A stretch of 50,441 bases of DNA, taken from positions 1 to 50,441 of the forward strand of contig NZ_VSLG01000019.1 of NCBI RefSeq assembly GCF_008919445.1, given 5' to 3'. Of the stretch, positions 1-7,235 are shown piece by piece; position 1 is the stretch's first letter, and each line of letters begins with the position of its first letter. The position numbers and the translations under genes were made by a program. The notes beneath the pieces were generated by a model, which was not told the origin of the DNA, did not search any database, and worked only from the letters and a program-made list of their open reading frames with translations. Origin of the DNA: Serinicoccus kebangsaanensis (GTDB taxonomy: Bacteria > Actinomycetota > Actinomycetes > Actinomycetales > Dermatophilaceae).

Positions 1-77
1 GGCCGCGTCCGCGCCCGACGTACACGCCGGGAACGATCACGGTGACCGCGCTACACCACTATGCGGGACTCAACTGG
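1..77 (+). repeat. Left copy of 77-bp terminal inverted repeat
   Basis: Bases 1-77 are the exact reverse complement of the last 77 bases of the window; the match ends at base 78 (g here, c in the other copy). One frame (from base 3) is open through the repeat and continues to a TGA at 132-134. The corresponding frame of the right copy also stays open before stopping. The repeat could therefore be part of a longer duplicated coding sequence cut by the window edge. No transposase signature is recognisable. The exact length of 77 equals a default de Bruijn k-mer, so an assembly-graph overlap is a serious alternative. Confidence 0.97.
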
Positions 78-315
78 GCACCGATCCTGAGGTCAATAGA
101 ACTAGTAGCCGCGAGTCGGTCGCACGAGACTTGAGTGGTTTCGCGGAACGTGCGTGAGCAACCGTCGGGGACCTGTGGATCGGTGTGTCACGCGAGGCAC
201 CGCAGAGTTGGCTCATGCAGCCTAAAGCCAGCGAGATCGCCTACGAACGTTGGCTCATCGCACCGAGGGTGAGGCGCTGACCCTCACTAGGCCGCCCTCG
301 ACGTCGGCATCACGG
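78..315. other. Gene-free stretch at left edge
   Basis: I see no credible gene between the end of the terminal repeat and the stop of the phosphotransferase-like gene, apart from the end of the frame that enters from the repeat and stops at 132-134. Open frames here are short and lack recognisable motifs. The sequence is less GC-rich than the core. No tRNA, attachment site or transposase end was recognised. Confidence 0.5.
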
Positions 316-1218
316 TTACGGCGTGACATTGAAGAGGTCGCGGGACAGTTTCTCGCTCAAGGGAGATGTGCGGCGGAGACCGTCGAGTTCCCAGCGTCCG
401 GGTTGACGCCCACGACGCAGGTGAAACAGGCACAGGCTGAGCATCAGCGCCCACCAGTCGATCAGGACCATCCGCCATTCCTGATCATTGAGCGCGGCTA
501 CCTGGTCGTAGGCCAGCAGCACGTCATCGTGACGACTGCGCCACACCAACATCGCCTCGGTGATGCGACGGTCGACTGTGGCTAGCTCGAGGTCCAGCAC
601 GCCCGTGAGGCGCCCACTGGACCACAGAAGGTTGTGACCTACGAGGTCACCATGAACCAGAGTTCGCGGGGACGCGTCCCAGTCCACGTCCTGTGCCCCA
701 GACAGGACCTGGTCCAAGCGCCTCAGCAGCCACCCTCGATCCTGCTCGTCGGCGCACTCGGCGAGAACCTGTGCGGCATCGGCCTCGACCAGCACAGCGA
801 GATGGTCGAACCGATGAGGCTGAGGACCGACTTCCTGGGCCAGATCGCCAAGCTCCCCCCAGCGGGCGAGCAGGTTCGCATGTTGGGTCGGGCTCACCTG
901 GGCCGCCGTGCCCGGCAGCCATTCTTCGAGCGTCCACCACGCGCCGCCAGATCGGAGAGGTTGGCCGACTGGAGCGGCCACCGGCCAACCGGCCCGGTGC
1001 ACCCGAGCCCGCGTCTGGACCTGCCAGTCGATCGCCTCGCGCTGCATGGCCGGACCCAGTTCGAGAACATCGAGGTACTGCCGCAGCACCAGAGCATGGC
1101 CTCCCCGTGAGACGAGCCAGTTCGTGCTGGACCGACCACCCAAGGCGCGCTCGAGCGAGACCCCCAACTCACGGGTCGCGTCCGTCACGTCGGGCATATC
1201 GGATGCTAGCGGGATCAT
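316..1218 (-). CDS. APH-family phosphotransferase (aminoglycoside/choline kinase fold)
   Basis: The product is about 300 aa with the signature of the APH kinase-like family. The catalytic loop HGDLVGHNLL lies at about residues 189-198 (D191 as catalytic base, N196 as metal ligand). A VLDLE segment (207-211) supplies the second metal-binding Asp. The N-terminal part (30-100) matches the ATP-binding lobe, with LVLRQY like the beta-3 lysine strand but Arg in place of Lys. The frame is open upstream to 1434; I chose the ATG at 1218 because homology-like sequence starts there, and 1197 is an alternative. The substrate cannot be read from the sequence: the family includes antibiotic, homoserine and choline kinases. 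Codon use is less GC3-biased than in the core, which suggests a different history. Confidence 0.75.
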   Translation of the reverse strand: MIPLASDMPDVTDATRELGVSLERALGGRSSTNWLVSRGGHALVLRQYLDVLELGPAMQREAIDWQVQTRARVHRAGWPVAAPVGQPLRSGGAWWTLEEWLPGTAAQVSPTQHANLLARWGELGDLAQEVGPQPHRFDHLAVLVEADAAQVLAECADEQDRGWLLRRLDQVLSGAQDVDWDASPRTLVHGDLVGHNLLWSSGRLTGVLDLELATVDRRITEAMLVWRSRHDDVLLAYDQVAALNDQEWRMVLIDWWALMLSLCLFHLRRGRQPGRWELDGLRRTSPLSEKLSRDLFNVTP

Positions 1219-1442
1219 CGCGGACACTCTCGCACGCTGGCCTGCCAAGGCTGGCCACGATGTCGGCGCGTCATGCCGTGGTCTGTCATCATTCCTCTCT
1301 AGGCCAAGGCGTGGGTGGCAGGCACCCGCGAACGCGACGTTGCCGATCAAGATGCGGCCGTCAGGTGGTCGATGGTCCGTCTGTAGGCGCAGGTGATTCC
1401 GCGGCGTCGTTGGAGACTGCTTCACGGAATGCATGGCGAGAA

Positions 1443-1976
1443 CTACCGGGCAGGCTCAAGGTCGACCTCGAGGAGCACCCCGGTGCAGACTTCGTGGCGG
1501 ACCGTGTGAGGTTCCCGGCCTCCGTCGAGATTGTGACCGCAGGATGAGACCTCCTCGTAGCGTGCGTCTGAGGACTCGGGCCCCCACACGCGGCTGCCGG
1601 GTGGGTCCTGCACGTACCACCGGTGCACAGTCCACATGCGCGCGACGATCCCCGTCGTCGTCGGCCAGTCAGGCGGAGCGAGGTAGGTGTCGAGACCCAG
1701 CACCCCGGTCGCCGTCGTCGCTCCTGCCTGCACCCTCCCTGGAGACTCCCAGTAGACAGGCGCAGGACCGATGTCCAGACGATGGGCGTGCTGGTGCAGG
1801 CCCAGTCCTTCCCACGGCGGCAAGGGCGTCACGAGGCCCTCGTAGGTTCTCGACAGTTCAGCCGGCCAGCCCTCTGGGCCGTGCAGCACCAACCATTCCG
1901 AGAACGGGTCTCCGACGGCGACGCCGTGGCCGCGGTCGCCGAGCACCCACTCCTGGCAGTGCACCCGCAGCCGCAT
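1443..1976 (-). CDS. Hypothetical protein, DUF6578-like
   Basis: A 177-aa soluble protein starting MRLRVHCQEW. The N-terminal pattern (short beta strand, W, then VAVGDPF) and overall length resemble the DUF6578 family of actinobacterial hypothetical proteins. I know of no function for this family, and the assignment is from memory of its N-terminus only. The frame is also open from a GTG at 1991; the ATG at 1976 gives the family-like N-terminus. It lies 224 bp upstream of the kinase-like gene on the same strand, too far to argue for co-transcription. No membrane segment or catalytic motif is visible. Confidence 0.55.
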   Translation of the reverse strand: MRLRVHCQEWVLGDRGHGVAVGDPFSEWLVLHGPEGWPAELSRTYEGLVTPLPPWEGLGLHQHAHRLDIGPAPVYWESPGRVQAGATTATGVLGLDTYLAPPDWPTTTGIVARMWTVHRWYVQDPPGSRVWGPESSDARYEEVSSCGHNLDGGREPHTVRHEVCTGVLLEVDLEPAR

Positions 1977-2037
1977 GACGTGATCTGCCACGTCGGGCGA
2001 GATGCCGCCTCAGCGCAAGGTCGATACGTTGCACGCC

Positions 2038-2448
2038 ATGGCCCACTACCCCCAGTTGCTCCACACCGTGCTCGACACCCCCGAGGTCCGCGAGCTGGCG
2101 GAGTTCTACCGCCTCCTTCTCGGTCTGCAGTATCGGCCAGGCGACGAACCCTCAGCAGAGGGGGACCACGACGTCGACTGGCTGGTCCTCACCGATGCGC
2201 ACGGCAACCGCAAGCTGGCCTTCCAGCAGGTCGAGCGCCTGGAACGGACGACGTGGCCGCGGCTTGATGTGCCGATGCAGATGCATCTCGACCTCACTGT
2301 CCCCGACCGGGCAGCGCTGGAGAAGCAGCACCGACGAGCCGTCGACCTGGGGGCCGAGCTCCTCTTCGATCGCACGGACGACCCGCTTGAGCCGTTGTAC
2401 GTCTTTGCCGACCCAGCCGGACACCCGTTCTGCATCTTCGTCGCCTGA
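2038..2448 (+). CDS. VOC (glyoxalase/bleomycin-resistance) family protein
   Basis: A 136-aa single VOC module. It has the N-terminal strand with His (QLLHTVLDTPE), the helix ELAEFYRLLLGLQY, a central QMHLDLTV strand and the C-terminal strand with DPAGHPFCIFV. These are the paired beta-alpha-beta-beta-beta units of the vicinal-oxygen-chelate fold. Members bind a metal or sequester small molecules such as bleomycin; the substrate cannot be predicted. The usual last metal ligand (Glu in the final strand) appears to be Cys or is absent. The frame is open from 2002, but MAHYPQ at 2038 gives the normal VOC start. Confidence 0.82.
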   Translation: MAHYPQLLHTVLDTPEVRELAEFYRLLLGLQYRPGDEPSAEGDHDVDWLVLTDAHGNRKLAFQQVERLERTTWPRLDVPMQMHLDLTVPDRAALEKQHRRAVDLGAELLFDRTDDPLEPLYVFADPAGHPFCIFVA

Positions 2449-2465
2449 CGAACCAGGCAGAGGCG

Positions 2466-2879
2466 TCAGGACGCCTGGGGGCCGGCGATATTGACCATCC
2501 AGCTGACGCCGAACTGGTCGGTGAGCTGGCCGTAGGTGTCGCCCCACATCTGCGGCTCGAGCGGCATGGTGACCTGGCCGCCGTCGGCGAGCCCGTCCCA
2601 ATAGCCGCGCAGCTCGGCCTCGTCGTCGCCGCTCAGGCTGATCGACATGTTGCCCTCGGACGAGGCGGCGGGCATACCGGGCGGGGTGTCCGAGGCCATG
2701 AGGGTGAAGCCGGCCGGCGTGGTGAGCTGGGCATGCATGACGCCGTCGCTGCCCTCACCCTCCATGCCGTACTCACCAAACGTGTTGAGGGCGAGGTCAC
2801 CGCCGAAGATCTGCTGGTAGCGCTCCATCGCTGCCTTGGCCGAGCCGTCGAAGCTGACATAGGGGTTGAGCGTGGACAT
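2466..2879 (-). CDS. PhnB-like VOC family protein
   Basis: A 137-aa protein of the PhnB/YjdN-like branch of the VOC superfamily. It starts with the typical LNPYVSFDGSAKAAMERYQQIFGG block and continues with MHAQLTTPAGFTLMASD and the C-terminal WGDTYGQLTDQFGVSWMVN. Such proteins are small homodimers of mostly unknown substrate; despite the name, a phosphonate role is not implied. It is convergent with the preceding VOC gene (17 bp apart) and stands alone, with the DUF418 gene stopping 48 bp upstream. Confidence 0.85.
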   Translation of the reverse strand: MSTLNPYVSFDGSAKAAMERYQQIFGGDLALNTFGEYGMEGEGSDGVMHAQLTTPAGFTLMASDTPPGMPAASSEGNMSISLSGDDEAELRGYWDGLADGGQVTMPLEPQMWGDTYGQLTDQFGVSWMVNIAGPQAS

Positions 2880-2927
2880 GGCGTCTCCTCTCGGTCGACG
2901 GCCGGTCCGTCGAGCACATCGCGGAAA

Positions 2928-4205
2928 CTACACCCGGGAGGCGACAGACCGCATCGAGTCGCGTGACCCATAGGTGAACCTGCGCAGCACGACCTCCGCC
3001 GGCCCCGTGCGGCCGCTGCGGTCGAGCACCGCGCAGCCGACCACGGAGACGCCCCAGATGAGGATCGCGACGCCCGCCGCAGCCGCCGACCCCAGCACCC
3101 CGCCCAGGCCCAGACCCCAGGCCGCGAAGAGCGGAGCCATCGCCACCGACTGCCACAGGTAGGACGACAGCGACCGCCGCCCCACCGCCGACAGCGCCGA
3201 GGCCACCGGCCCCGGCCGCCAGGACTCACCGGCACGCTCGGCGCGCTGCTGCGCCTGACCGACCACCAGGGCGAAGAGCGCGGCATACCCCAGACCCCCG
3301 GCCAGCCCGGTGAGCGACTGCAGACCCATGAACATCCAGCTGATCTCGACGGGCACCCACAGCCCCAGGTGGGTGAGCATCATCGGCACACCGCCGAGCC
3401 ACGCCACCGGCAGCCCCAGGAGTGCGGTGCGTCGCAGCCGCGGCAGGTGCTCGGCCGGGCGGTCCAGCACACCGTCCCGCGCCCACAGCCACCCGGTGAG
3501 GATCGCGGCGGGCACGCTCAGGCTGACGACCGAGAAGCTGGTGATGAAGGCCCACTCCGAGAGCCTCGGCAGGATCGAGGCCGGGTAGGAGGCGATCGCG
3601 TTGGCGTCGGTCGTCGCGGGGATCATCCACGTCTCGGGCGGCACCTGCATCAGCGCCACCCCTCCGACGATCGCGCCGGCGGCGAAGAGCACCAGCAGAC
3701 CCAGCAGCACCCCGCGCACGACCCGGATCGCGCGGGTGCTGCGCAGGAAGAGCAGCGGGACCAGGATCAGCCCGAGCAGGCCGTAGACCCCGAGGACGTC
3801 GCCGAACCACAGCAGTGCCGCGTGCACGCCGCCCAGCACGAGGAGGCCGACGTGCCGCCGGGCCAGCATCGCGCGGAACTCCAGCAGCGGCGTCCCCCTG
3901 GCCTCCTGCGCCCGGGCGAACTGCACCATGCCGTAGCCGAAGAGCAGCGCGAACATCGGCAGCGCCCGCATGTCGACCAGCGGGATCATCAGCGCCTGGA
4001 CCACCCTGTCCGCCCCCTGGGCACCCAGCGGGTGGCCGAGGGTCAGGCCGCGCTCACCGGCATACAGGAACCACGGGATGTTGGCCAGCACGATGAGCAG
4101 CAGCATCACCCCACGGGCCAGGTCGGGCATCGCGGCGCGCGGCGGGACGGAGGGCGCCGCGGCGCGGCCGGGGGCGGGCGACGGCGTCCCGCTGGAGTCA
4201 CTCAC
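2928..4205 (-). CDS. DUF418 domain-containing membrane protein
   Basis: A 425-aa polytopic membrane protein. The N-terminus carries the LARGVMLLLIVLANIP motif typical of the acyltransferase-like/DUF418 family. Roughly ten hydrophobic segments follow, and the C-terminal third (about 255-405) fits the DUF418 domain, including SLSSYLWQS and a late GPAEVVLRRFTYG segment. The family is related to the OafA/YeiB type of membrane proteins; function is unknown, probably transfer or transport of a small group at the membrane. It is the last gene before the convergent VOC region. Three GGCATAC-type motifs fall in it or in its shadow strand (2672 is in the neighbour; 3287 and 4052 are here). Confidence 0.85.
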   Translation of the reverse strand: MSDSSGTPSPAPGRAAAPSVPPRAAMPDLARGVMLLLIVLANIPWFLYAGERGLTLGHPLGAQGADRVVQALMIPLVDMRALPMFALLFGYGMVQFARAQEARGTPLLEFRAMLARRHVGLLVLGGVHAALLWFGDVLGVYGLLGLILVPLLFLRSTRAIRVVRGVLLGLLVLFAAGAIVGGVALMQVPPETWMIPATTDANAIASYPASILPRLSEWAFITSFSVVSLSVPAAILTGWLWARDGVLDRPAEHLPRLRRTALLGLPVAWLGGVPMMLTHLGLWVPVEISWMFMGLQSLTGLAGGLGYAALFALVVGQAQQRAERAGESWRPGPVASALSAVGRRSLSSYLWQSVAMAPLFAAWGLGLGGVLGSAAAAGVAILIWGVSVVGCAVLDRSGRTGPAEVVLRRFTYGSRDSMRSVASRV

Positions 4206-4277
4206 CCCCGCAGCCTGTCATCGACCGGGCGTCCACGGGTATGACACCCGTCACCTGAGCGGGATCCTCAGCAAGCC

Positions 4278-4598
4278 TCAGCCTTCGCTCATCAGAGGCA
4301 GGTCGAGGTCATAGGCCAGGACGATGGCCCGGGCGAGAGAGCGTTCCTGCTCCGGCGCGAGGAAGCCCAGCGTGCGCCCGAGGACCCCGACCGGGACGGT
4401 CACCACGTTGTCGATCGAGACCACGCTCTGCTGCTCCACTCCGTTGACGGTCCCGACCGGGACCTCGCTGGACAGGCCTTTGATGGTGGATGTGATGGGC
4501 GCGACCGTCACCTTGCTCATCGCCGAGCGAGCGGCATCCCGCGTGAGCACGAGGACGGGCCTGGTCTTGTCCAGTCGTGCCAGACAGATCTCGCGCAC
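4278..4598 (-). CDS. MazF/PemK-family toxin (endoribonuclease)
   Basis: A 106-aa MazF-type toxin. The N-terminus LARLDKTRPVLVLTRD and the next strand VTVAPITSTIKGLSSEVPV are diagnostic of the MazF/PemK ribonuclease barrel; the conserved Arg of RPVLVL and the Thr of PITST are active-site positions in the family. It would cleave mRNA when released from the antitoxin. It starts with GTG only 3 nt after the antitoxin stop codon, so the two genes are translationally coupled. The first strand of the fold (GDI.WV) seems shortened to MREICL, as in several actinobacterial MazF proteins. Confidence 0.87.
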   Translation of the reverse strand: MREICLARLDKTRPVLVLTRDAARSAMSKVTVAPITSTIKGLSSEVPVGTVNGVEQQSVVSIDNVVTVPVGVLGRTLGFLAPEQERSLARAIVLAYDLDLPLMSEG

Positions 4599-4601
4599 CC
4601 C

Positions 4602-4835
4602 TCAGTCCTCGACCGTCGCGTGGGAGACGGACCAGGACACCAGCTCGTCCAGGTCGTCGCCCGGCCCGTGCTCCGTCAGCACCTCCACGTCCCGCAGGGC
4701 GGCTTGCCGTCGCATCTCACGCTCCAGCGCCCTGGTCACGAGCGCTGCCCGGCTCGCTGCTCGCCCGCTGGCGACGCTGAGGTCGAGGAACCGGACGACG
4801 TCCTCGGGCAGGCGGACAGCGATCTGGATGGTCAC
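4602..4835 (-). CDS. Ribbon-helix-helix antitoxin (MazE-type)
   Basis: A 77-aa protein starting at a GTG. Its first strand IQIAVRLPEDVVRFLD is a ribbon-helix-helix DNA-binding strand plus helix, followed by ASRAALVTRALEREMRR (second helix) and an acidic C-terminal tail (GPGDDLDELVSW) that would bind and block the toxin. The frame is open to 4928, but the RHH strand normally begins at the N-terminus and the perfect palindrome at 4854-4874 lies just upstream of this GTG, so the shorter form is preferred. The antitoxin comes first and the toxin second, the usual order for autoregulated modules. Confidence 0.82.
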   Translation of the reverse strand: MTIQIAVRLPEDVVRFLDLSVASGRAASRAALVTRALEREMRRQAALRDVEVLTEHGPGDDLDELVSWSVSHATVED

Positions 4836-4853
4836 GCCACCAGCATACCGCGC

Positions 4854-4874
4854 TGCATCCCAGAGTGGGATGCA
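4854..4874. promoter_or_regulatory. Perfect palindromic operator of the toxin-antitoxin operon
   Basis: A perfect inverted repeat, TGCATCCCA-gag-TGGGATGCA (9-bp arms, 3-bp spacer), lies 18 bp upstream of the antitoxin GTG and about 42 bp upstream of the divergent gene at 4917. The position fits autorepression by the RHH antitoxin, and the site may also affect the divergent gene. Binding itself is inferred. Confidence 0.72.
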
Positions 4875-4916
4875 TCGTGGCCGTCGTGGCGCTACCCGCC
4901 CTGACATGATGCCTTC

Positions 4917-5675
4917 ATGACGCACCATGAGCCCGAGGTGCTCCGCGACCGCACCTTCCGCGGCAGGAGCCTGCGCGGGTCGCGATTCGTGGGGTGCGAC
5001 CTCGGTGATGTCGTCGTCCGCGGCAGCGATCTCGCAGGTATGGAGCTCGACTCACCGTGGCTGCTGGAGGGCGACGGCGTGCTGCTCGTCAACGGCGTCG
5101 ACGTGGTGCCACTGGTCGAGGCCGAGCTGAGTCGGCGGTTCCCGGGGCGGGAGCTGCGCACCGCGGAGGATCCCGACGGCCTGCGTGAGGCCTGGGCGGC
5201 GCTCGAGCGCACCTGGGCCGCGACGCTGGATCGCGCCCGCGCCATGCCTCACGGCACCCTCGACGACTCGGTCGACGGCGAGTGGTCGTTCGCCCAGACG
5301 CTGCGCCATCTCGTCATGGCCACCGACACCTGGCTCGGCAGGGCAATCCTCCAGCGGGAGGCGCCCTTCCATCCGGTGGGACTGGCCCACGACGACTCCG
5401 ACAGCGACGCCTACAGCAACGACGACGTCTCGGCGGAGACACCAGCGTTCGAGGAAGTCCTCGAGGCCCGCCACGAGCGGCAGGCGATGGTCCGCGACTT
5501 CATCGCCACGGTCACCTCGGAGGCCCTGGGCGAGACGCGCCCCAACCCTCACGCTCCCGAGCACGGGGAGACGGTCCTCTCCTGCCTGCGCACCATCCTG
5601 GAGGAGGAGTGGGAGCACCACCGCTACGCCGTGCGTGACCTGGACGTGCTCTCCGGCTCCGGCTCAGCGAAGTAG
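4917..5675 (+). CDS. DinB-family protein with N-terminal pentapeptide repeats
   Basis: A 252-aa protein with two parts. Residues about 8-42 follow the five-residue periodicity of pentapeptide repeats (F/L at every fifth position: TFRGRSLRGSRFVGCDL), forming a short quadrilateral helix. Residues about 85-245 form a DinB-like four-helix bundle with His positions in TLRHLVMATDTW and EEEWEHHRYAVRDLD that could bind a metal. DinB-like proteins of actinobacteria include mycothiol-dependent enzymes, but the substrate here is unknown. It is transcribed divergently from the antitoxin gene across an 81-bp region with the palindromic operator. Confidence 0.82.
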   Translation: MTHHEPEVLRDRTFRGRSLRGSRFVGCDLGDVVVRGSDLAGMELDSPWLLEGDGVLLVNGVDVVPLVEAELSRRFPGRELRTAEDPDGLREAWAALERTWAATLDRARAMPHGTLDDSVDGEWSFAQTLRHLVMATDTWLGRAILQREAPFHPVGLAHDDSDSDAYSNDDVSAETPAFEEVLEARHERQAMVRDFIATVTSEALGETRPNPHAPEHGETVLSCLRTILEEEWEHHRYAVRDLDVLSGSGSAK

Positions 5676-5684
5676 CCGCCCACC

Positions 5685-6725
5685 TCAGGGCGTGTCCGTG
5701 TCCCGCGCGTCGTCGTCAAGCCCCGACCGGTCCGTCGAGTCCACCTCTCCGATGTGCACCAGCGCGTCACCCCGGTTGACCAGCGGCGCCTCGGCCCGGC
5801 CGATGACGACACCCGCGCGGTCGGCCTTGACGATGGCCAGCCGCTTGCCGAAGGAGTTGAAGAGCTCGCCGAGCTTCTCCCCCTCCTCGACGTGCTGCCC
5901 CAGCGCGACGTCCAGGTGCACGATCCCGGTGCGCCGGGCGCGCACCCAGCCGCTGCGCCAGCACACCTCGCTGGGGGTATGCAGGGGCGCCAAGTCGACC
6001 TCGTCGCGGTCGACCATCCCCAGGTGGGCCAGCACCCGGAGCACCCCGACGACGCCGGCGTCGATGGCCCACTCGTCGAAGCGCCACGCCTCGCCACCCT
6101 CGTAGAGCAGGACGCGCGCGCCCCGCTCGCGCGCGGCATACCGCAGCGAGCCGTCGCGGAGCTTGGCGTGATACATCACCGGGGCGCCGAAGGCCTCGGC
6201 CAGCTCGCGGGTCTGCGGGTCCTCCAGGTCGCACCGGATCTGCGGCAGGTTGGTGCGCCGGTCGGCGCCGGTGTGCAGGTCGATCCCGACGTCGGAGGGG
6301 CCGATGACCTCGCGCATCATCAGGTGCGCGATCCGCCCCGCGAGCGAGCCCCGGGCCGAGCCCGGGAAGCTGCGGTTGAGGTCGCGCCGGTCGGGGAGAT
6401 AGCGGTCTCCGGACATCACGCCGAGGACGTTGACGATGGGCACCGCCAGCACCGTGCCGCGGATGGTCTTCGGGTCCAGCACCGCCATCACCCGGCGGAC
6501 CACCTCGATGCCCACCACCTCGTCACCGTGGATCGCGGCGGAGAGCCACACCGTCGGCCCCTCCTCGCGGCCGTGCAGCACGTGCACCGGCAGGCTCACC
6601 TCGGCACCCGTGACCAGCCGGGAGATGGGCAGCGACACCTCGCGGCGGCTGCCCGCGCGGACCTTGACGGTGCCGATCGGGAAGGAGGGCCGCAGCGTGC
6701 GCGACCGGGTGCGGGTCTCGCTCAC
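5685..6725 (-). CDS. Succinylglutamate desuccinylase/aspartoacylase-family hydrolase
   Basis: A 346-aa zinc carboxypeptidase-like (M14 clan) hydrolase. Zn ligands are visible as H66 and E69 in SAAIHGDEVVG and H151 in GIDLHTGAD. RRDLNRSFPG (113-122) is the substrate-carboxylate binding segment, and VLLYEGGE (about 213-220) holds the catalytic Glu. A C-terminal beta domain (about 255-335) resembles a biotinyl/lipoyl-like barrel. Known members deacylate N-acyl amino acids. The GTG start overlaps the stop of the zinc-protease-like gene as GTGA (6722-6725), so the two are translationally coupled. Next to rimK, an inferred role is hydrolysis of a glutamyl or other acyl-amino-acid product. Confidence 0.87.
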   Translation of the reverse strand: MSETRTRSRTLRPSFPIGTVKVRAGSRREVSLPISRLVTGAEVSLPVHVLHGREEGPTVWLSAAIHGDEVVGIEVVRRVMAVLDPKTIRGTVLAVPIVNVLGVMSGDRYLPDRRDLNRSFPGSARGSLAGRIAHLMMREVIGPSDVGIDLHTGADRRTNLPQIRCDLEDPQTRELAEAFGAPVMYHAKLRDGSLRYAARERGARVLLYEGGEAWRFDEWAIDAGVVGVLRVLAHLGMVDRDEVDLAPLHTPSEVCWRSGWVRARRTGIVHLDVALGQHVEEGEKLGELFNSFGKRLAIVKADRAGVVIGRAEAPLVNRGDALVHIGEVDSTDRSGLDDDARDTDTP

Positions 6726-7210
6726 CGCTTCCCCCAGTTCCTGCGGCGCACGGCCCGCCCGGGCCGGCCCCCGGCATAGCTCGCGGCCGGGTCGACGAGG
6801 AAGCCCTGCACCAGCGCCTCCCTGCCGACGAGCATCCGGAAGCCCATCTCGTCCCGGTCGGTGAGCGTCACCTCCGCGGGCACCTCGCGGCCACCGAGGA
6901 CCAACGGGAGGAGCACGGCATACCGCTGCTCCTCGTGCCCCGACGAGGAGCGGACCGACCTCGTGTCGAGCAGGGGCAGCTCCATCGTCACCGCGTCCTC
7001 CGCGCTCGCCTGCCACGGGTGCACGGAGAAGCTGACCCAGGCACGGCCATACCGCTCCACCGTGCGCAGGTCGAAGGCGTGCAGCGCCGACGTCTTGGCA
7101 CCGGTGTCGATCTTGGCCTTGATCCAGGGCACCCCGAGCTGCGGGATCTGGACCCACTCGCGCCACCCGACGACGGTTCGATCTGTGGTGAGATGGTTGG
7201 ACCCTGTCAC
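6722..7210 (-). CDS. RimB-like 'ATP-dependent zinc protease' family protein
   Basis: A 162-aa protein of the family formerly called ATP-dependent zinc protease (retropepsin-like fold). The signature KAKIDTGAKTSALHA contains the catalytic-type Asp-Thr-Gly at 35-37, and VGWREWV near the N-terminus is family-typical. In proteobacteria the homologue RimB acts with RimK as a protease or deglutamylase. The start is a GTG; rimK begins 25 bp away on the opposite strand, so the two promoters must overlap heavily or one gene is leaderless. It is translationally coupled to the downstream aspartoacylase-like gene. Confidence 0.85.
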   Translation of the reverse strand: MTGSNHLTTDRTVVGWREWVQIPQLGVPWIKAKIDTGAKTSALHAFDLRTVERYGRAWVSFSVHPWQASAEDAVTMELPLLDTRSVRSSSGHEEQRYAVLLPLVLGGREVPAEVTLTDRDEMGFRMLVGREALVQGFLVDPAASYAGGRPGRAVRRRNWGKR

Positions 7211-7235
7211 GCCCCCATCCTCTCAGGACGTCCCG

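Noticed and set aside
1-77. Telomere of a linear plasmid
   Set aside because: Only 77 bp are shared, no multiple palindromes or telomere/Tap-Tpg genes are seen, and the exact k-mer length favours an assembly cause; kept only as an alternative.
634-1110. Plus-strand open frames across the phosphotransferase-like gene
   Set aside because: They are shadows of a convincing minus-strand kinase with an intact HGDxxxxN motif.
4235-4251. Small hairpin ACGGGT-N5-ACCCGT after mazF as terminator
   Set aside because: Six-bp stem without T-tract, within a promoter region; too weak to call.
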